A stretch of DNA of 64,000 bases from JAWKZG01 sp041396125 (GCA_041396125.1 JAWKZG010000022.1:20413-84412); one strand, 5' to 3'. Counted from the stretch's first letter, positions 16,693 through 26,405 are shown. Program-made: numbers and translations. Notes: generated by a model not told the origin, from the letters alone.

Positions 16693-18774
16693 TCAGCTGC
16701 GCCGCTCGCGCAGCGCAATAACCGCACTCAGCACCACCAGTCCGTACAAAATGGCACGGGTGGCATACGGCAATGTAGTCCCGGCCAGCAAGGTCTGCAT
16801 GGCGGTCAGCAATAATGCGCCGCCAACCATGCCCAGATAATGGCCTCGCCCGCCGGTGATCAGCGCACCGCCAACAACCACAATGGCAATCGATGGCAAC
16901 AGATAATCGTCCCCCATACCCAGACTGGCCTGACCGGAAAAACCGGTCAGCAGCACACCCACCAGCGCGGCACAGAAGCCGGACAGGGCATACACCAGGA
17001 TCAAGGTCGATCCCACCGCAATACCGGACAGTTCCGCTACCCGTCGGCCATTGCCGATGCCGTAGATACGCCGCCCTAAAGTAGTACGGCTCAGCAGCCA
17101 GAATGCACCGATGATAAACAGCAGGATAAACAGCGTTACCGGCGTCACGCCCCAGTCCTGACTGGTCATAAACCAGCGCAGCATGGGCGAGGAAAAACCG
17201 TCCGGTGTACCCTGTGAATACAGCAATGCCAGCCCTTGCAGAATGCCGTTACTGGCCAGCGTCATGACAATCGGCGACAAGCCCAATACCACGATGCCCA
17301 GGCCGTTAATCAGGCCAATCGCAATACCCATCAGCAGCACCAGCGGCAAGGCATACAGCAAGGCCGCATCGGAGCCTTTCACCATGCCGGCCAGCACAAT
17401 TCCGCACAGACCGATGGTCCAGGGTACGGACAGATCAAGTCCGCCCGTCAGTATCACAGCCCCCTGACCAAGCGCGAGAATAATCAGGAACGCGGACAGT
17501 ACGATCAGCGAGTTGTAATAACTCCACTGCCATAGCGCATTACCCAGCGTCAGCTCGGTGGCCAGCACAACCAGCATGAAAAAAATATACGCTGGCAAGG
17601 CATACCGCAGCGTCTCGCGATGGCGGGATAAAAATCCGGGGTTGGACCAGTGCTTGCCAGCTGCTGCCCGCTCAGTTGGCGTCAGGCGCGGTACCACACC
17701 GGATGGTGGCGCTGTCCTGATTTGGCTGACCAGCCAGCCGCGGCGCCGCGCCGACCAGCGCGTCAGGCTATAACGCAGCGCACGGGCCAACGTTGAATCC
17801 CGGTTGAACGATGCGCCGAGCACCGCCAGGATTAAAATAAAACCCTCGGCGAGGGTTGAATAATAAGCCGAGACATTGAGCACCAGTAGGATATTCACCA
17901 CCGTCATCAGGATATAGGCCCCAAAAATCGAGCCGACGATACCACCGCGACCACCACCCAGCAGGGTGCCACCAACCACCACCGCGGCAAAGACCTGCAA
18001 CAGCATTGGATTGCCAATCAGGGGATCGCCCGAGCCGGTCTGGGCGCTGATGAAAACACCGGCCAGACCGTATAAACCACCAGCCAGGGTGTAGACGCCA
18101 AAACGGACGAAATCGACCCGTACCCCGGCTGAGCGGGCAGATTCCGGATCACTGCCGACAGCATAGATCGCTTTGCCAAAGCGGGTGTTCTTAAACCACA
18201 GCCAGAGCAGGATAATGCCCCCTAACAGCACCAGTGGCATCGGTAACCATTCCGGGATCGCGTCCCCCAGGTAGAACGCACCTAGCTCCGGCGCAACAAA
18301 GCCGCCGGGTTTGTCCATAACCAGCAGCGTTACCCCCTGGATGATGAACATGCTGGACAGTGTCACCACGATGGGCTGCAAGCCCAGCACTGCAATGAAA
18401 AAGCCATTAAATGCGCCGGTCAGCAAACCAATGCCGATACCGCACAGTGTCCAGAACAGTACCGAGGCGGAGGGATCGCTCATGTCCATATTGGCGGCCA
18501 GTACGACATTGACCAGCGACACGACCGCGCCGGCTGACAGATCAAACCCGCCGCTCAGGATAACCAGGGTTTCGCCGACCGCCGTAATGGCCAGCGTTGC
18601 CGCGCCACTGGCCAGAAAACTGACTTCAAAATAACTAACAGGACCGGGACTGATAAAATCGACCGTCGCAAACAAGGCGATGAAGACCACGATGGCAACG
18701 ATCAGGCCGCGATGCCGGTCGAATCGCAAGCGCCGGTAAGCTGGCCTGGATTGAGTGGTAGATGACGCGCTCAT
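16693..18774 (-). CDS. Sugar ABC transporter permease, two BPD_transp_2 domains fused
   Basis: A 693-aa inner-membrane protein made of two RbsC/AraH-type permease halves. Half one is residues about 20-340 (VGETLVILSGGFDLSAGAVVSL, GSDPESARSAGV, VVVGGTLLGGGRGG) and half two about 395-690 (LGQGAVILTGGLDLSVPWTIGL, GIGNGRRVAELSGI, VVVGGALITGGRGH). A polar linker (LTRWSARRRGWLVS...TERAAAGKHW) joins them in the cytoplasm. Such permeases normally are separate proteins forming a dimer; here one chain supplies both. It overlaps the ATPase gene by 4 bp. Intact despite broken neighbours. Confidence 0.92.
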   Translation of the reverse strand: MSASSTTQSRPAYRRLRFDRHRGLIVAIVVFIALFATVDFISPGPVSYFEVSFLASGAATLAITAVGETLVILSGGFDLSAGAVVSLVNVVLAANMDMSDPSASVLFWTLCGIGIGLLTGAFNGFFIAVLGLQPIVVTLSSMFIIQGVTLLVMDKPGGFVAPELGAFYLGDAIPEWLPMPLVLLGGIILLWLWFKNTRFGKAIYAVGSDPESARSAGVRVDFVRFGVYTLAGGLYGLAGVFISAQTGSGDPLIGNPMLLQVFAAVVVGGTLLGGGRGGIVGSIFGAYILMTVVNILLVLNVSAYYSTLAEGFILILAVLGASFNRDSTLARALRYSLTRWSARRRGWLVSQIRTAPPSGVVPRLTPTERAAAGKHWSNPGFLSRHRETLRYALPAYIFFMLVVLATELTLGNALWQWSYYNSLIVLSAFLIILALGQGAVILTGGLDLSVPWTIGLCGIVLAGMVKGSDAALLYALPLVLLMGIAIGLINGLGIVVLGLSPIVMTLASNGILQGLALLYSQGTPDGFSSPMLRWFMTSQDWGVTPVTLFILLFIIGAFWLLSRTTLGRRIYGIGNGRRVAELSGIAVGSTLILVYALSGFCAALVGVLLTGFSGQASLGMGDDYLLPSIAIVVVGGALITGGRGHYLGMVGGALLLTAMQTLLAGTTLPYATRAILYGLVVLSAVIALRERRS

Positions 18775-20344
18775 AAGCCTGCCTTCCCTGCCAGCTGTGC
18801 GCTGACGTTCGATTCACCCAGTGCAGCGCGCACAATAGCCTCTTCGGTTAGAGCGGGCGGCGCAATTTCGGCCATGACCCGGCCACGGTAGAACACCAGC
18901 ACGCGATCAGCCATATGTACTAACTCGGGAATTTCGCTGGAAAAAAACAACAGCGCGCCACCGGCTTCCACATAGGCGCGCATCAATAAATACAGTTCGT
19001 GCTTGGTGCCAATATCAATGCCGCGGGTGGGATCGTACAGCAGCAGCATCCGGCTCTCGGCCAACAGCCATTTGGCAATGGCGATTTTCTGTTGATTACC
19101 GCCGGAGAATGCGCCGACCCGTGTCCAGATCGCACGGTGATCGACTTCAACCTGATCAAATACCCGACTCACCGCTTCGCGCTCACGCGGTTGATTGATG
19201 ACTCCGAACCGGGCAAACCGCTCGATGACAGGCAGCGAGGCATTGTGCAAGCCGCTGAGTTTTTGAAACAACGCCTCGGTTTTGCGATCTTCCGGCAAGA
19301 GTCCCATGCTGATTGCGGGATGTATGGCATCGCGTGGAGAATTGATCGCAACCGGCCGCCCGTCCACCCGCAACTGACCTGCGCGCAGTTCGCTCATGCC
19401 GTAACAGCCAAGAAACAGCTCCAGCTGTCCCATGCCCTGCAGGCCTGCTACGCCCAGAATTTCACCCTGGCGCAAACTGAACGAAACATCGTGTAATTTA
19501 CTGCCAACCGCCAGTTGTTCTGCGCCCAATACTTCCGGGCCGAATCGCCCGTCGTCTTGTGGTCGCGCTGGAAAAGCCTGCACGATGGAGCGTCCGGCAA
19601 TCATCCGGATAACGGCTTCATCGCTATGTTCGGTGACGGCATCGGTGACGATATGCTGGCCGTTGCGCAATACCGTGAGGGTGTCACAAAACATCCGCAC
19701 CTCAGGGATCCGGTGCGAGATAAAAACGGTAGTAACGCCGCTGGCCTTAAGCGTCTGGATAATATCGCCCAGCCAGTCGACATCGCGCCCCGACAGACTG
19801 GATGTCGGTTCATCCAGAAGCAGGATTTTAGGACGGCGAAAAATCGCCCGGGCGATTTCGATTTTCTGCTGTACAGCGAGATCAAGTTCGCGCACTTCAT
19901 CGTACAGATCGATGTCTGCCATACCCAGTTCTGCAAAGTGCGCGCTGACAGCACGCTCGCCACCGCGACGATCGATCAGGCCAAGAGCGTTAACCGGTGC
20001 ATAGGCCAGCAGCATATTCTCCAGCACCGTCAGATCACCCACCAGCGTCATTTCCTGAAACGCGGTCTGAATACCGTAACGATGGGCCCGGCGCGGTTGC
20101 GACAGACGTACCGGCTGGCCGAGCAGCTGGATATGCCCTGATCCGGCTCAATCAGCCCGACAGCAGTTTGACCAGCTGATTTGCCCGCGCCGTTCTCACC
20201 CAGTAACGCATGCACACTGCCCGCCTGATATCGGCTTACATTGTCGAGCGCCAGCGTAGCCCCAAACGATTTACTGATAAGGTTAAGTGATACCGCGACG
20301 GTCGATGCTCGTTGCGCTGCCTCGATCGAGACCGGATCGGCCAT
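18771..20344 (-). CDS. Sugar ABC transporter ATP-binding protein (RbsA-like), several frameshifts
   Basis: A tandem-ATPase protein of about 520 aa. The N-terminal piece has the first Walker A (LLGENGAGKS). The long intact piece (18771-20051) holds the rest of domain one with LLLDEPTSSLSGRD and domain two (GVAGLQGMGQLELFLG, FSGGNQQKIAIAKWL, LYDPTRGID). Between 20136 and 20182 at least three small deletions lie within about 50 bp; restoring them gives LVKLLSGLIEPDQGHIQLLGQPVRLSQ-like sequence. Domain one signature and Walker B are otherwise normal. It pairs with the fused permease and the broken binding protein. Confidence 0.85.
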
Positions 20345-20405
20345 AAGGGCTTTCCGCCGGGCGGGCAACAGCGGCCACCCGGTCTGCAGCTATTATCATG
20401 TTACA

Positions 20406-21573
20406 TCAAAGTGCCAGCGCGAAATCTCTGAAACCATTCCGCTGCGAGATGATGTTTTCTAGTCTTCCGGCTGACCTGACCAACGCCCCTGTCAGACCGA
20501 TCTCAGGCGTTTCTGGAAAAATCGAGGCGAACCAGCCTGGATTAGGCACTACGGTTGAAACGCATTGCAACCATCTTTCATTTCAGCCCAGGTACTCTTC
20601 CTGGTAGAGTTTGCTGGTTTCATTGGTCATGAGCGGCAATGCAGGGGTAATGTTTGGGGAATATCCGCGCCTTTCCAGTTTTTGCACTGCCAGTTTCAGC
20701 GCATAACCACCGGAGGCGGTTAGCTATTGCCAAAGACAGGCAGCACCCCATGGGCAATAGGTATGCGGCACCTTCGACTTCGGTTCCTTCAGGCAGCATC
20801 TGAATACGCCCGCCAGCTGGCACCCCTTGCCGGCACAGGGAAGCAATTGCGCTGTGGATTTACCGGCTTCCAGCTGCATCGCGTTAGCAGTAGCAACCTA
20901 CCTGCATCCACAGCCCGTTGATCTGATCCTGACTGCCGGGTGGCCAGGATTTTAGACAGCTCGGTGCGGGCAACAGCCTGACTCCACATACCCACAGCTT
21001 CGGCTACGATGTTGATATCTAAGATGGGCGAAAACTTTGATGCTGCCGTGGTGCGCAGATTATCAAACTGAAGTACCCGGTACGCCTGTGACGACCACGA
21101 TATCGCCCTTGCCACCGAGCTTTTCCACCACACTCTGCGGTGACCCGGTCGCCTCTTCCTGGTCGATCGATACATTGTAGGCACAAGGTTCGGTGATTCG
21201 CATCGTAAGCAATGACCAGTACGCCTTTATTACAGGCATTCTTACCACGCTGTTTAATGCAGTTGGCGAAATCGGGAATACTTTCACAATGGCATCAGCA
21301 CCGGCCTGCACCATAGCGTTGATCTGTTGGATCTGGCGCGGCATTAGTCCGGCCACCCACTTGTAGATCAACTTTGAATCACCATGTTCTTGTGGCTTGC
21401 CATCGCCTTCACCATGCTGGCGGCTTCGGCCCGCCAATCATTGCCGGAGGTAGCTCATGCTCAGGGAAAATCTTGAACTTATCCTGCGCCTGCGCGGTGA
21501 GACTATGAACGGTCAGACCTGCACCCAGCCCCAAGGCTGTCACAAGCAGTAACGAACGGGATAACAATTTCAT
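20406..21573 (-). pseudogene. Sugar ABC transporter periplasmic binding protein, multiply frameshifted
   Basis: Begins with ATG and a clear signal peptide (MKLLSRSLLLVTALGLGAG...AQAQ). Conserved pieces then appear in all three frames in the right order: LIYKWVAGLMPRQIQQINAM, VQAGADAI, VLVIAYDAN, EPCAYNVSIDQEEA, LGGKGDIVVVTGVPGTS, DINIVAEAVGMWSQAVARTELS and PNPGWFASIF. The frame reaches a TGA at 20406. A restored protein of about 385 aa fits the ribose-binding (COG1879) type. I count at least eight breaks. It is the first gene of the operon under the GntR regulator, so as sequenced the importer lacks a working receptor. Confidence 0.75.
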
Positions 21574-21689
21574 AAAGCTCCTCCAATAGGTTCTGCCGCC
21601 GGTGAAATAAACCAGAGCAGAGGGTTACAAACCCTGCGCGCCGTCAAAGGGAGTTGGCGTGACGCAAGGTTAAGGTAGTTATTGACTAC

Positions 21690-21709
21690 TTTTGATCATT
21701 TGATCAAAA
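21690..21709. promoter_or_regulatory. Perfect inverted repeat, candidate GntR operator
   Basis: TTTTGATCA-TT-TGATCAAAA, a 20-bp dyad with 9-bp arms, lies in the 306-bp divergent gap between the sugar operon and the GntR gene. FCD-type GntR proteins bind short dyads of this kind, so it is probably the shared operator. No other structure was recognised in the gap. Confidence 0.6.
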
Positions 21710-21879
21710 ATCATATATCACTATAATTAGTTCTCGCAAGCCTTATTTGGTGAAGACTAACAACGCGATCAGGACCTGTTGCAGACAGCTGTTAGTAGTC
21801 CCGTTTAAACCACTTAAACGATATTGCAAGACGGAACCTGCCCCTACTCAACTATCCCTCAGAAGGAGTCTGGATTGAA

Positions 21880-22566
21880 GTGAATAAGCCCAGCATACGC
21901 CGCAAGACCGCGACACTGCCGAGTAAGCCGGTACAACGCGGCACCCTGCCACATCAGGTTTATCTGCAGATTAAGGAATTGATTCTGGATGGGGGGATTG
22001 CGCCAGGCGAACTGGTCACTATTCAGGGCCTGGCCAAGGCCTTCGATGTCAGCGCTATGCCGGTACGCGAGGCCCTGCAACGGCTGACTGCGGAAAAAGC
22101 CCTGACCGTGGTATCCGGTCGCTCGGTGGGCATACCTGAACTGGATGCCGAACGCTTACGTGATCTGTGCCGGGTCCGACTGGAAATTGAGAGTCTTGCG
22201 ACCGAATGGGCAACTGCGCGCATCAGCGATGCCGAACTGGGTACGCTGGCAACGCTTATCAACAGCATGGATGAGGCTATCAAAGCTAATAATACACACG
22301 CTTTCGTGCGTGCCAATCATGACTTCCATTTCACGATCTACCGGGCCTCGGACTCGGCCACGTTGATTGCCATCATCGAAGAACTATGGCTGCAGGTCAG
22401 CCCTTATTTTCATCTGCTGCACAGCTCGGGCAACTATAGCCAGGCCAACCAGCAGCATCGCAGTATCCTGCAGGCTTTGCACCAACAGGACAGCACAGCA
22501 GCGGGCGCCAGCATCCGGGCTGACATTAGCGCTGCCGCCGAGGTCCTGCTGGCGTTATTGGACTAG
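21880..22566 (+). CDS. GntR-family transcriptional regulator, FCD (FadR) subfamily
   Basis: The 228-aa protein has an N-terminal winged helix (LPHQVYLQIKELILDGGIAPGELV...QGLAKAFDVSAMPVREALQRL, residues 23-70) and a C-terminal FCD all-helical effector domain with the metal/acid-binding positions (RLEIE, ANHDFHFTIYRA, QQHRSIL). It uses a GTG start with AAGGAG 11 nt upstream; the in-frame alternatives lack a better site. It faces the sugar/BKACE operon and is its likely repressor, responding to a small carboxylate or sugar acid. Intact. Confidence 0.92.
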   Translation: MNKPSIRRKTATLPSKPVQRGTLPHQVYLQIKELILDGGIAPGELVTIQGLAKAFDVSAMPVREALQRLTAEKALTVVSGRSVGIPELDAERLRDLCRVRLEIESLATEWATARISDAELGTLATLINSMDEAIKANNTHAFVRANHDFHFTIYRASDSATLIAIIEELWLQVSPYFHLLHSSGNYSQANQQHRSILQALHQQDSTAAGASIRADISAAAEVLLALLD

Positions 22567-22607
22567 CAACAGCGCCAGGGCAATGTTCGCGCAATGCCCA
22601 AGCCGTA

Positions 22608-23414
22608 TTACGAAGAGCCGGTTCCTACTTTGGTCAGGGTTTCAAATGAATTGTTCTCGGAGTCGATTATTTCGGCTTTCAGAGTGCCCTCACCCTGTGG
22701 CTGAAAATAAAACCGAAAGCTGGGGTCTTCACTGATGGATATATCGGTTTCGGCCAGCAAAACCGGGGTATCGTTATAGGTGACCCGCAGTTTTTTCACG
22801 AAGTGTGCGGGCAGATAGAGACGGGTCAGCTGATCCATTTGCAGTCCGCTTAAATTCGGATGGCGGATATTGAGCTGTACCGGTACCGGTGACGCCTTGG
22901 CTTCCTGATGCATCAGTCTGAGTTTCATTTTCCCCAGCCGTGCCATGGCATCGTCGAGGTCGGTTCCCATCGGGGCAGAACAACCGCCGCTAGCTTTAAC
23001 AAAGCGCTTGCTGAGAAATAATTGACCGTCATTGGTTTCTGCAACCGCGCGCACGGTGGTATAGGCATTAATGCGAATACGCAAAGCCAAGTCAGCCCGA
23101 CCGGATTCGGGAAAAAAATGAAACTGCCCTGCCAATGGAGTCGGATTCTGATCGACCAGTACGGTGACCGTCTTGATATAGCGTTCCGGCGACTGGGCGA
23201 ATCTGGCCCGAATGCGGATTGGTACAATCGCTGCATTATCGGCCCGCTTGGGCGCTTCCAAGCTGATTACGCTGTCATCAAGCTTGACCTCACGCTCACC
23301 GAAATAGCTTTGACGCAGGCCATTTTCCCAAAAAAAATCTTCGTCCACAGCCAGCACTGTGGTACTGCACAACAGTATCAGCAGGCCGCCAAAAACGCGC
23401 AAATATTTTCGCAT
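22608..23414 (-). CDS. Quinoprotein dehydrogenase-associated SoxYZ-like carrier protein
   Basis: A 268-aa periplasmic protein with signal peptide (MRKYLRVFGGLLILLCSTTVLA), a SoxY-like domain ending in KASGGCSAP (carrier-type Cys near residue 144) and a C-terminal SoxZ-like domain (IRHPNLSGLQMDQLTRLYLPAHFVKKL...FRFYFQPQGEGTL). This fused form is a recognised companion of PQQ alcohol dehydrogenases and differs from true SoxY, whose Cys is at a GGCGG end. Its function is unknown; the Cys may carry a thiol adduct processed by the neighbouring metallohydrolase. It is 22 bp downstream of that gene on the same strand. Confidence 0.9.
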   Translation of the reverse strand: MRKYLRVFGGLLILLCSTTVLAVDEDFFWENGLRQSYFGEREVKLDDSVISLEAPKRADNAAIVPIRIRARFAQSPERYIKTVTVLVDQNPTPLAGQFHFFPESGRADLALRIRINAYTTVRAVAETNDGQLFLSKRFVKASGGCSAPMGTDLDDAMARLGKMKLRLMHQEAKASPVPVQLNIRHPNLSGLQMDQLTRLYLPAHFVKKLRVTYNDTPVLLAETDISISEDPSFRFYFQPQGEGTLKAEIIDSENNSFETLTKVGTGSS

Positions 23415-23435
23415 AATATACCCCTTGATGATTGC

Positions 23436-24373
23436 TTATTCCCACTCCAGCTCAGCGAATATTTTATTGATATTTCGCTTGTGATATTCGTCAAATAATA
23501 ACCAGTGCTCACGTTCCGATTGAGCTATAGCATCCTGCGCTGACAGCATATCATTACCCTGATCGATCCAGGTTCGGAGTTCGTGCCGCACGCGCTCCAG
23601 ATACTGCCGGGTTGGTGCGCTGGCCTGAGGCCAGTCTTGCCGCACCGGGCCATGCCCCGGCACCAGGCGTTGCGCGGGTAAATCACTCAGCTCCTGTAAA
23701 ACCTGCAGCCAGCCCTGACTGCTGCCGTCCACTACGGGCAAATGACCGAGAAATACCAGATCGCCGGCCCATAGTGTTTGGGTATTCTCATCGTACAGGC
23801 TTAGATCATTATTTGTGTGCGCAGTTGCATGAGCGCGCAAGGTAATAGGCCGCTGCCCCAAATCCAGACGCAGAGGCTGCCCTACTTCGACCGTGCGATC
23901 CGGCACAATCAGATCGGTGGCAGCCATCCGCTGACCGGTAAATTCTCCAGTCGGGTCAGGTAATAATCCCCACCATAGTGATGGCTCGCGGCAAGTTGGT
24001 GTCCGATAACCACCGTGTCCGCGTCACGCAAAGCCGCCGCTCCCAGCATATGATCGGGATGCATATGGGACATTACAATATAGCAAACCGGCAACGGGGT
24101 GAGCTGCTTGATCGCACAGCGCAAATCCCGTCCTTCGCTCAAACTGCCACCCGTATCAAACACGGCGACACACCGCTGACCCAGGATAAAACCGATATTC
24201 GCCACATCTGCCGCCTGAAAGACCGGAGCCTGCGCACCCTGGCGCACAAATGCACCTGGGGCAACCTCACTGACTTTTGCCGGTGTGCTGCAATCCTGAG
24301 CTGCAGCCACTGCTGTGCCTGTTCCAAGAATCAGCACAAACAGTAATTTTCCTAGAATCGTCTGGATAGTCAC
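23436..24373 (-). CDS. Quinoprotein relay system MBL-fold zinc hydrolase, one frameshift
   Basis: A periplasmic metallo-beta-lactamase-fold protein of about 312 aa with signal peptide, FDTGGSLSEGRDL, the metal motif SHMHPDHMLG (H-x-H-x-D-H), HATAHTNNDLSLYDENTQTLWAGDLVFLG, and PGHGPV. The break is near 23942: one added base in AATTTACC restores ENLTGQRMAATDLIVPDRTV, joining both pieces exactly. The family accompanies PQQ dehydrogenases together with the SoxYZ-like carrier, and is thought to act on a thiol-bound intermediate. GTG start with AAGGTG upstream. Divergent from xoxF. Confidence 0.86.
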
Positions 24374-24404
24374 ATAAGCACCTTATAGCCTTTGAACCTT
24401 ATTT

Positions 24405-24520
24405 GGAATTGGTCTATTATTCCTTCGCCGACCGCTGTAACCCGGTTTTGGGTTGCTTCAAGGGAAGTCGTGCACCGAAGGAAATAATCATTGGCAAATT
24501 CCATTGATATTATTCCTTTT
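24405..24520 (+). promoter_or_regulatory. Structured xoxF leader, candidate cis-regulatory RNA
   Basis: A long stem pairs ATTATTCCTTCG (24416-24427) with CGAAGGAAATAAT (24476-24488), one A bulge, extended by GGAATT/AATTCC. Inside are CGAC/GTCG (24429-24432 with 24467-24470), hairpin AACCC/GGGTT (24439-24454) and hairpin CTTC/GAAG (24456-24467): a multi-helix junction. A second copy of ATTATTCC at 24509-24516, just before the xoxF ribosome binding site, can compete for the GGAAATAAT arm, so two exclusive folds are possible. This is a switch-like layout; ligand and activity are unknown. It could alternatively be a DNA-binding dyad for an activator. Confidence 0.45.
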
Positions 24521-24541
24521 CCTGGAGGAAGTGAGGACACA

Positions 24542-26341
24542 ATGAATCGAAAACTAGTTACTATTGCAACCATAGCCGCCGTCTACGCACTGCCAAGTTT
24601 AGTCAGCGCCAATTCAGAAGTACAACAGCTGACAGCCGATCCTAACAACTGGGCGATCTGGGGCGGTAATTATGCTGGCCAGCGTTACAGTGAACTTGAT
24701 CAGATCAATGCCGAAAACGTCGGCGATCTGCAAGTTGCATGGACCTTCTCAACCGGCGTATTACGCGGTCACGAAGGTGGGCCATTGGTGGTTGGTGATA
24801 CACTTTACATCCATACACCCTTCCCCAATAAAGTCTTTGCTATCGATCTCAACGACCAGACCATCATCTGGAAGTACGAGCCTAAACAAGATCCGAGCGT
24901 TATCCCGGTCATGTGCTGTGACACCGTCTCTCGGGGTTTAGCTTACGCTGATGGCAAGATCTTCCTGCAACAAGCCGATACCACACTGGTTGCCCTGAAC
25001 GCGCAAAGCGGTGAAGTCGTTTGGTCGGTGAAAAACGGCGATCCGAAAAAAGGTGAAACCAACACCAACGCACCTGTCGTCATCAATGACAAAATCATTA
25101 CCGGCATTAGTGGTGGTGAGTATGGCGTACGGGGTTTCGTGGCCGCCTACAATACCAGTGACGGGTCACTGGCCTGGAAAGGCTACAGCGTCGGTCCCGA
25201 CGATGAAATGCTGATCGATCCTGAAAAAACCACCCACATGGGCAAACCTGTTGGTCCTGATTCCAGTATCAGCACCTGGGAAGGCGACCAGTGGAAAATC
25301 GGGGGCGGCACAACCTGGGGCTGGTTCACCTATGATCCCGATCTGAACCTGGTGTATTACGGCAGCGGCAACCCTGGCACCTGGAACCCGGTAGTACGTC
25401 CTGGTGACAACCGCTGGTCCATGACGCTGTTCGCCCGCGATGTCGACACGGGCATGGCCAAATGGGTCTATCAGATGACCCCGCATGATGAGTGGGACTA
25501 CGACGGTGTCAACGAAAACATTCTGGCTGACATCGAAATCAACGGCGAAATGCGCAAAGTTATGGTTCACTTTGACCGTAACGGTTTTGCCTACACGCTG
25601 GATCGGGCCACCGGTGAACTGCTGGTTGCTGAAAAATACGATCCGGCTGTCAACTGGGCTACCCATGTCGACATGGAAACCGGTCGGCCGCAAGTCGTCG
25701 CTGAGTACAGCACCCATCAAAACGGTGAAGACGTCAACTCTGAAAACATCTGCCCGGCCGCATTAGGCAGTAAAGACCAGCAGCCTTCGGCATTTTCGCC
25801 AAAGACCGGTCTGTTCTATGTACCCACCAACCATGTGTGCATGAACTACGAGCCCTTCGAAGTCGAATATGTCGCTGGTCAGCCCTATGTTGGCGCAACG
25901 CTGAGCATGTTCCCGGCCGGTCAGGTCATGGGTGATGGCACCGACAATCTGGGTAATTTTATTGCCTGGGATGCCGCTAAAGGTGAAATCGTCTGGTCGA
26001 TCCCCGAGCCGTTCTCGGTCTGGAGTGGTGCCTTGGCAACCTCTGGCGATGTGGTGTTCTACGGCACCCTGGAAGGCTATCTGAAAGCCGTCGATGCTAA
26101 AACCGGTAAAGAGCTGTATCGCTTCAAAACCCCCTCCGGCATCATCGGCAACATCAATACCTGGACGCATAAAGGCAAGCAATACATTGGCGTGTTGTCC
26201 GGTATCGGTGGTTGGGCTGGCATTGGCATGGCAGCGGGCCTGGAAGGTGATACCGATGGTCTGGGCGCAGTTGGTGCCTATCGCAATTTAGCCAAGCACA
26301 CCCAGCTGGGTGGCGTGCTGACTGTGTTCACTCTGCCCTAG
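24542..26341 (+). CDS. xoxF: Lanthanide-dependent PQQ methanol dehydrogenase XoxF
   Basis: A 599-aa periplasmic quinoprotein with signal peptide (MNRKLVTIATIAAVYALPSLVSA), eight W-type propeller blades and the vicinal disulfide (CC at residues 125-126, MCCDTVSRG). The diagnostic DYD motif at 319-321 (EWDYDGVN) has the catalytic Asp319 and the extra Asp321 that coordinates a lanthanide; MxaF enzymes have Ala there. It oxidises methanol, passing electrons to XoxG. The start at 24542 has GGAGGAAGTGAGG upstream and gives a proper signal; the longer frame from 24491 does not. The xoxG and xoxJ genes follow. Intact. Confidence 0.97.
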   Translation: MNRKLVTIATIAAVYALPSLVSANSEVQQLTADPNNWAIWGGNYAGQRYSELDQINAENVGDLQVAWTFSTGVLRGHEGGPLVVGDTLYIHTPFPNKVFAIDLNDQTIIWKYEPKQDPSVIPVMCCDTVSRGLAYADGKIFLQQADTTLVALNAQSGEVVWSVKNGDPKKGETNTNAPVVINDKIITGISGGEYGVRGFVAAYNTSDGSLAWKGYSVGPDDEMLIDPEKTTHMGKPVGPDSSISTWEGDQWKIGGGTTWGWFTYDPDLNLVYYGSGNPGTWNPVVRPGDNRWSMTLFARDVDTGMAKWVYQMTPHDEWDYDGVNENILADIEINGEMRKVMVHFDRNGFAYTLDRATGELLVAEKYDPAVNWATHVDMETGRPQVVAEYSTHQNGEDVNSENICPAALGSKDQQPSAFSPKTGLFYVPTNHVCMNYEPFEVEYVAGQPYVGATLSMFPAGQVMGDGTDNLGNFIAWDAAKGEIVWSIPEPFSVWSGALATSGDVVFYGTLEGYLKAVDAKTGKELYRFKTPSGIIGNINTWTHKGKQYIGVLSGIGGWAGIGMAAGLEGDTDGLGAVGAYRNLAKHTQLGGVLTVFTLP

Positions 26342-26361
26342 AGTTGATCTTTACTTTGTAA

Positions 26362-26405
26362 CACTGCTTTTTAACAGCAGTGGGGCTGCTCTCTTGAGCG
26401 GCCCC
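26362..26405 (+). terminator. Double hairpin between xoxF and xoxG
   Basis: CACTGCT/AGCAGTG (8-nt loop) is followed directly by GGGGCTGCTC/GAGCGGCCCC (4-nt loop, one G-T), then AATTCTTT. The second stem is terminator-like with a weak T-tail, so partial termination would give xoxF excess over xoxGJ. Confidence 0.65.

Noticed and set aside
22608..23414. True SoxYZ sulfur-oxidation protein
   Set aside because: The SoxY-type Cys is in GGCSAP and not at a terminal GGCGG, SoxY and SoxZ are fused, and no other sox gene is present; the PQQ-linked family fits.
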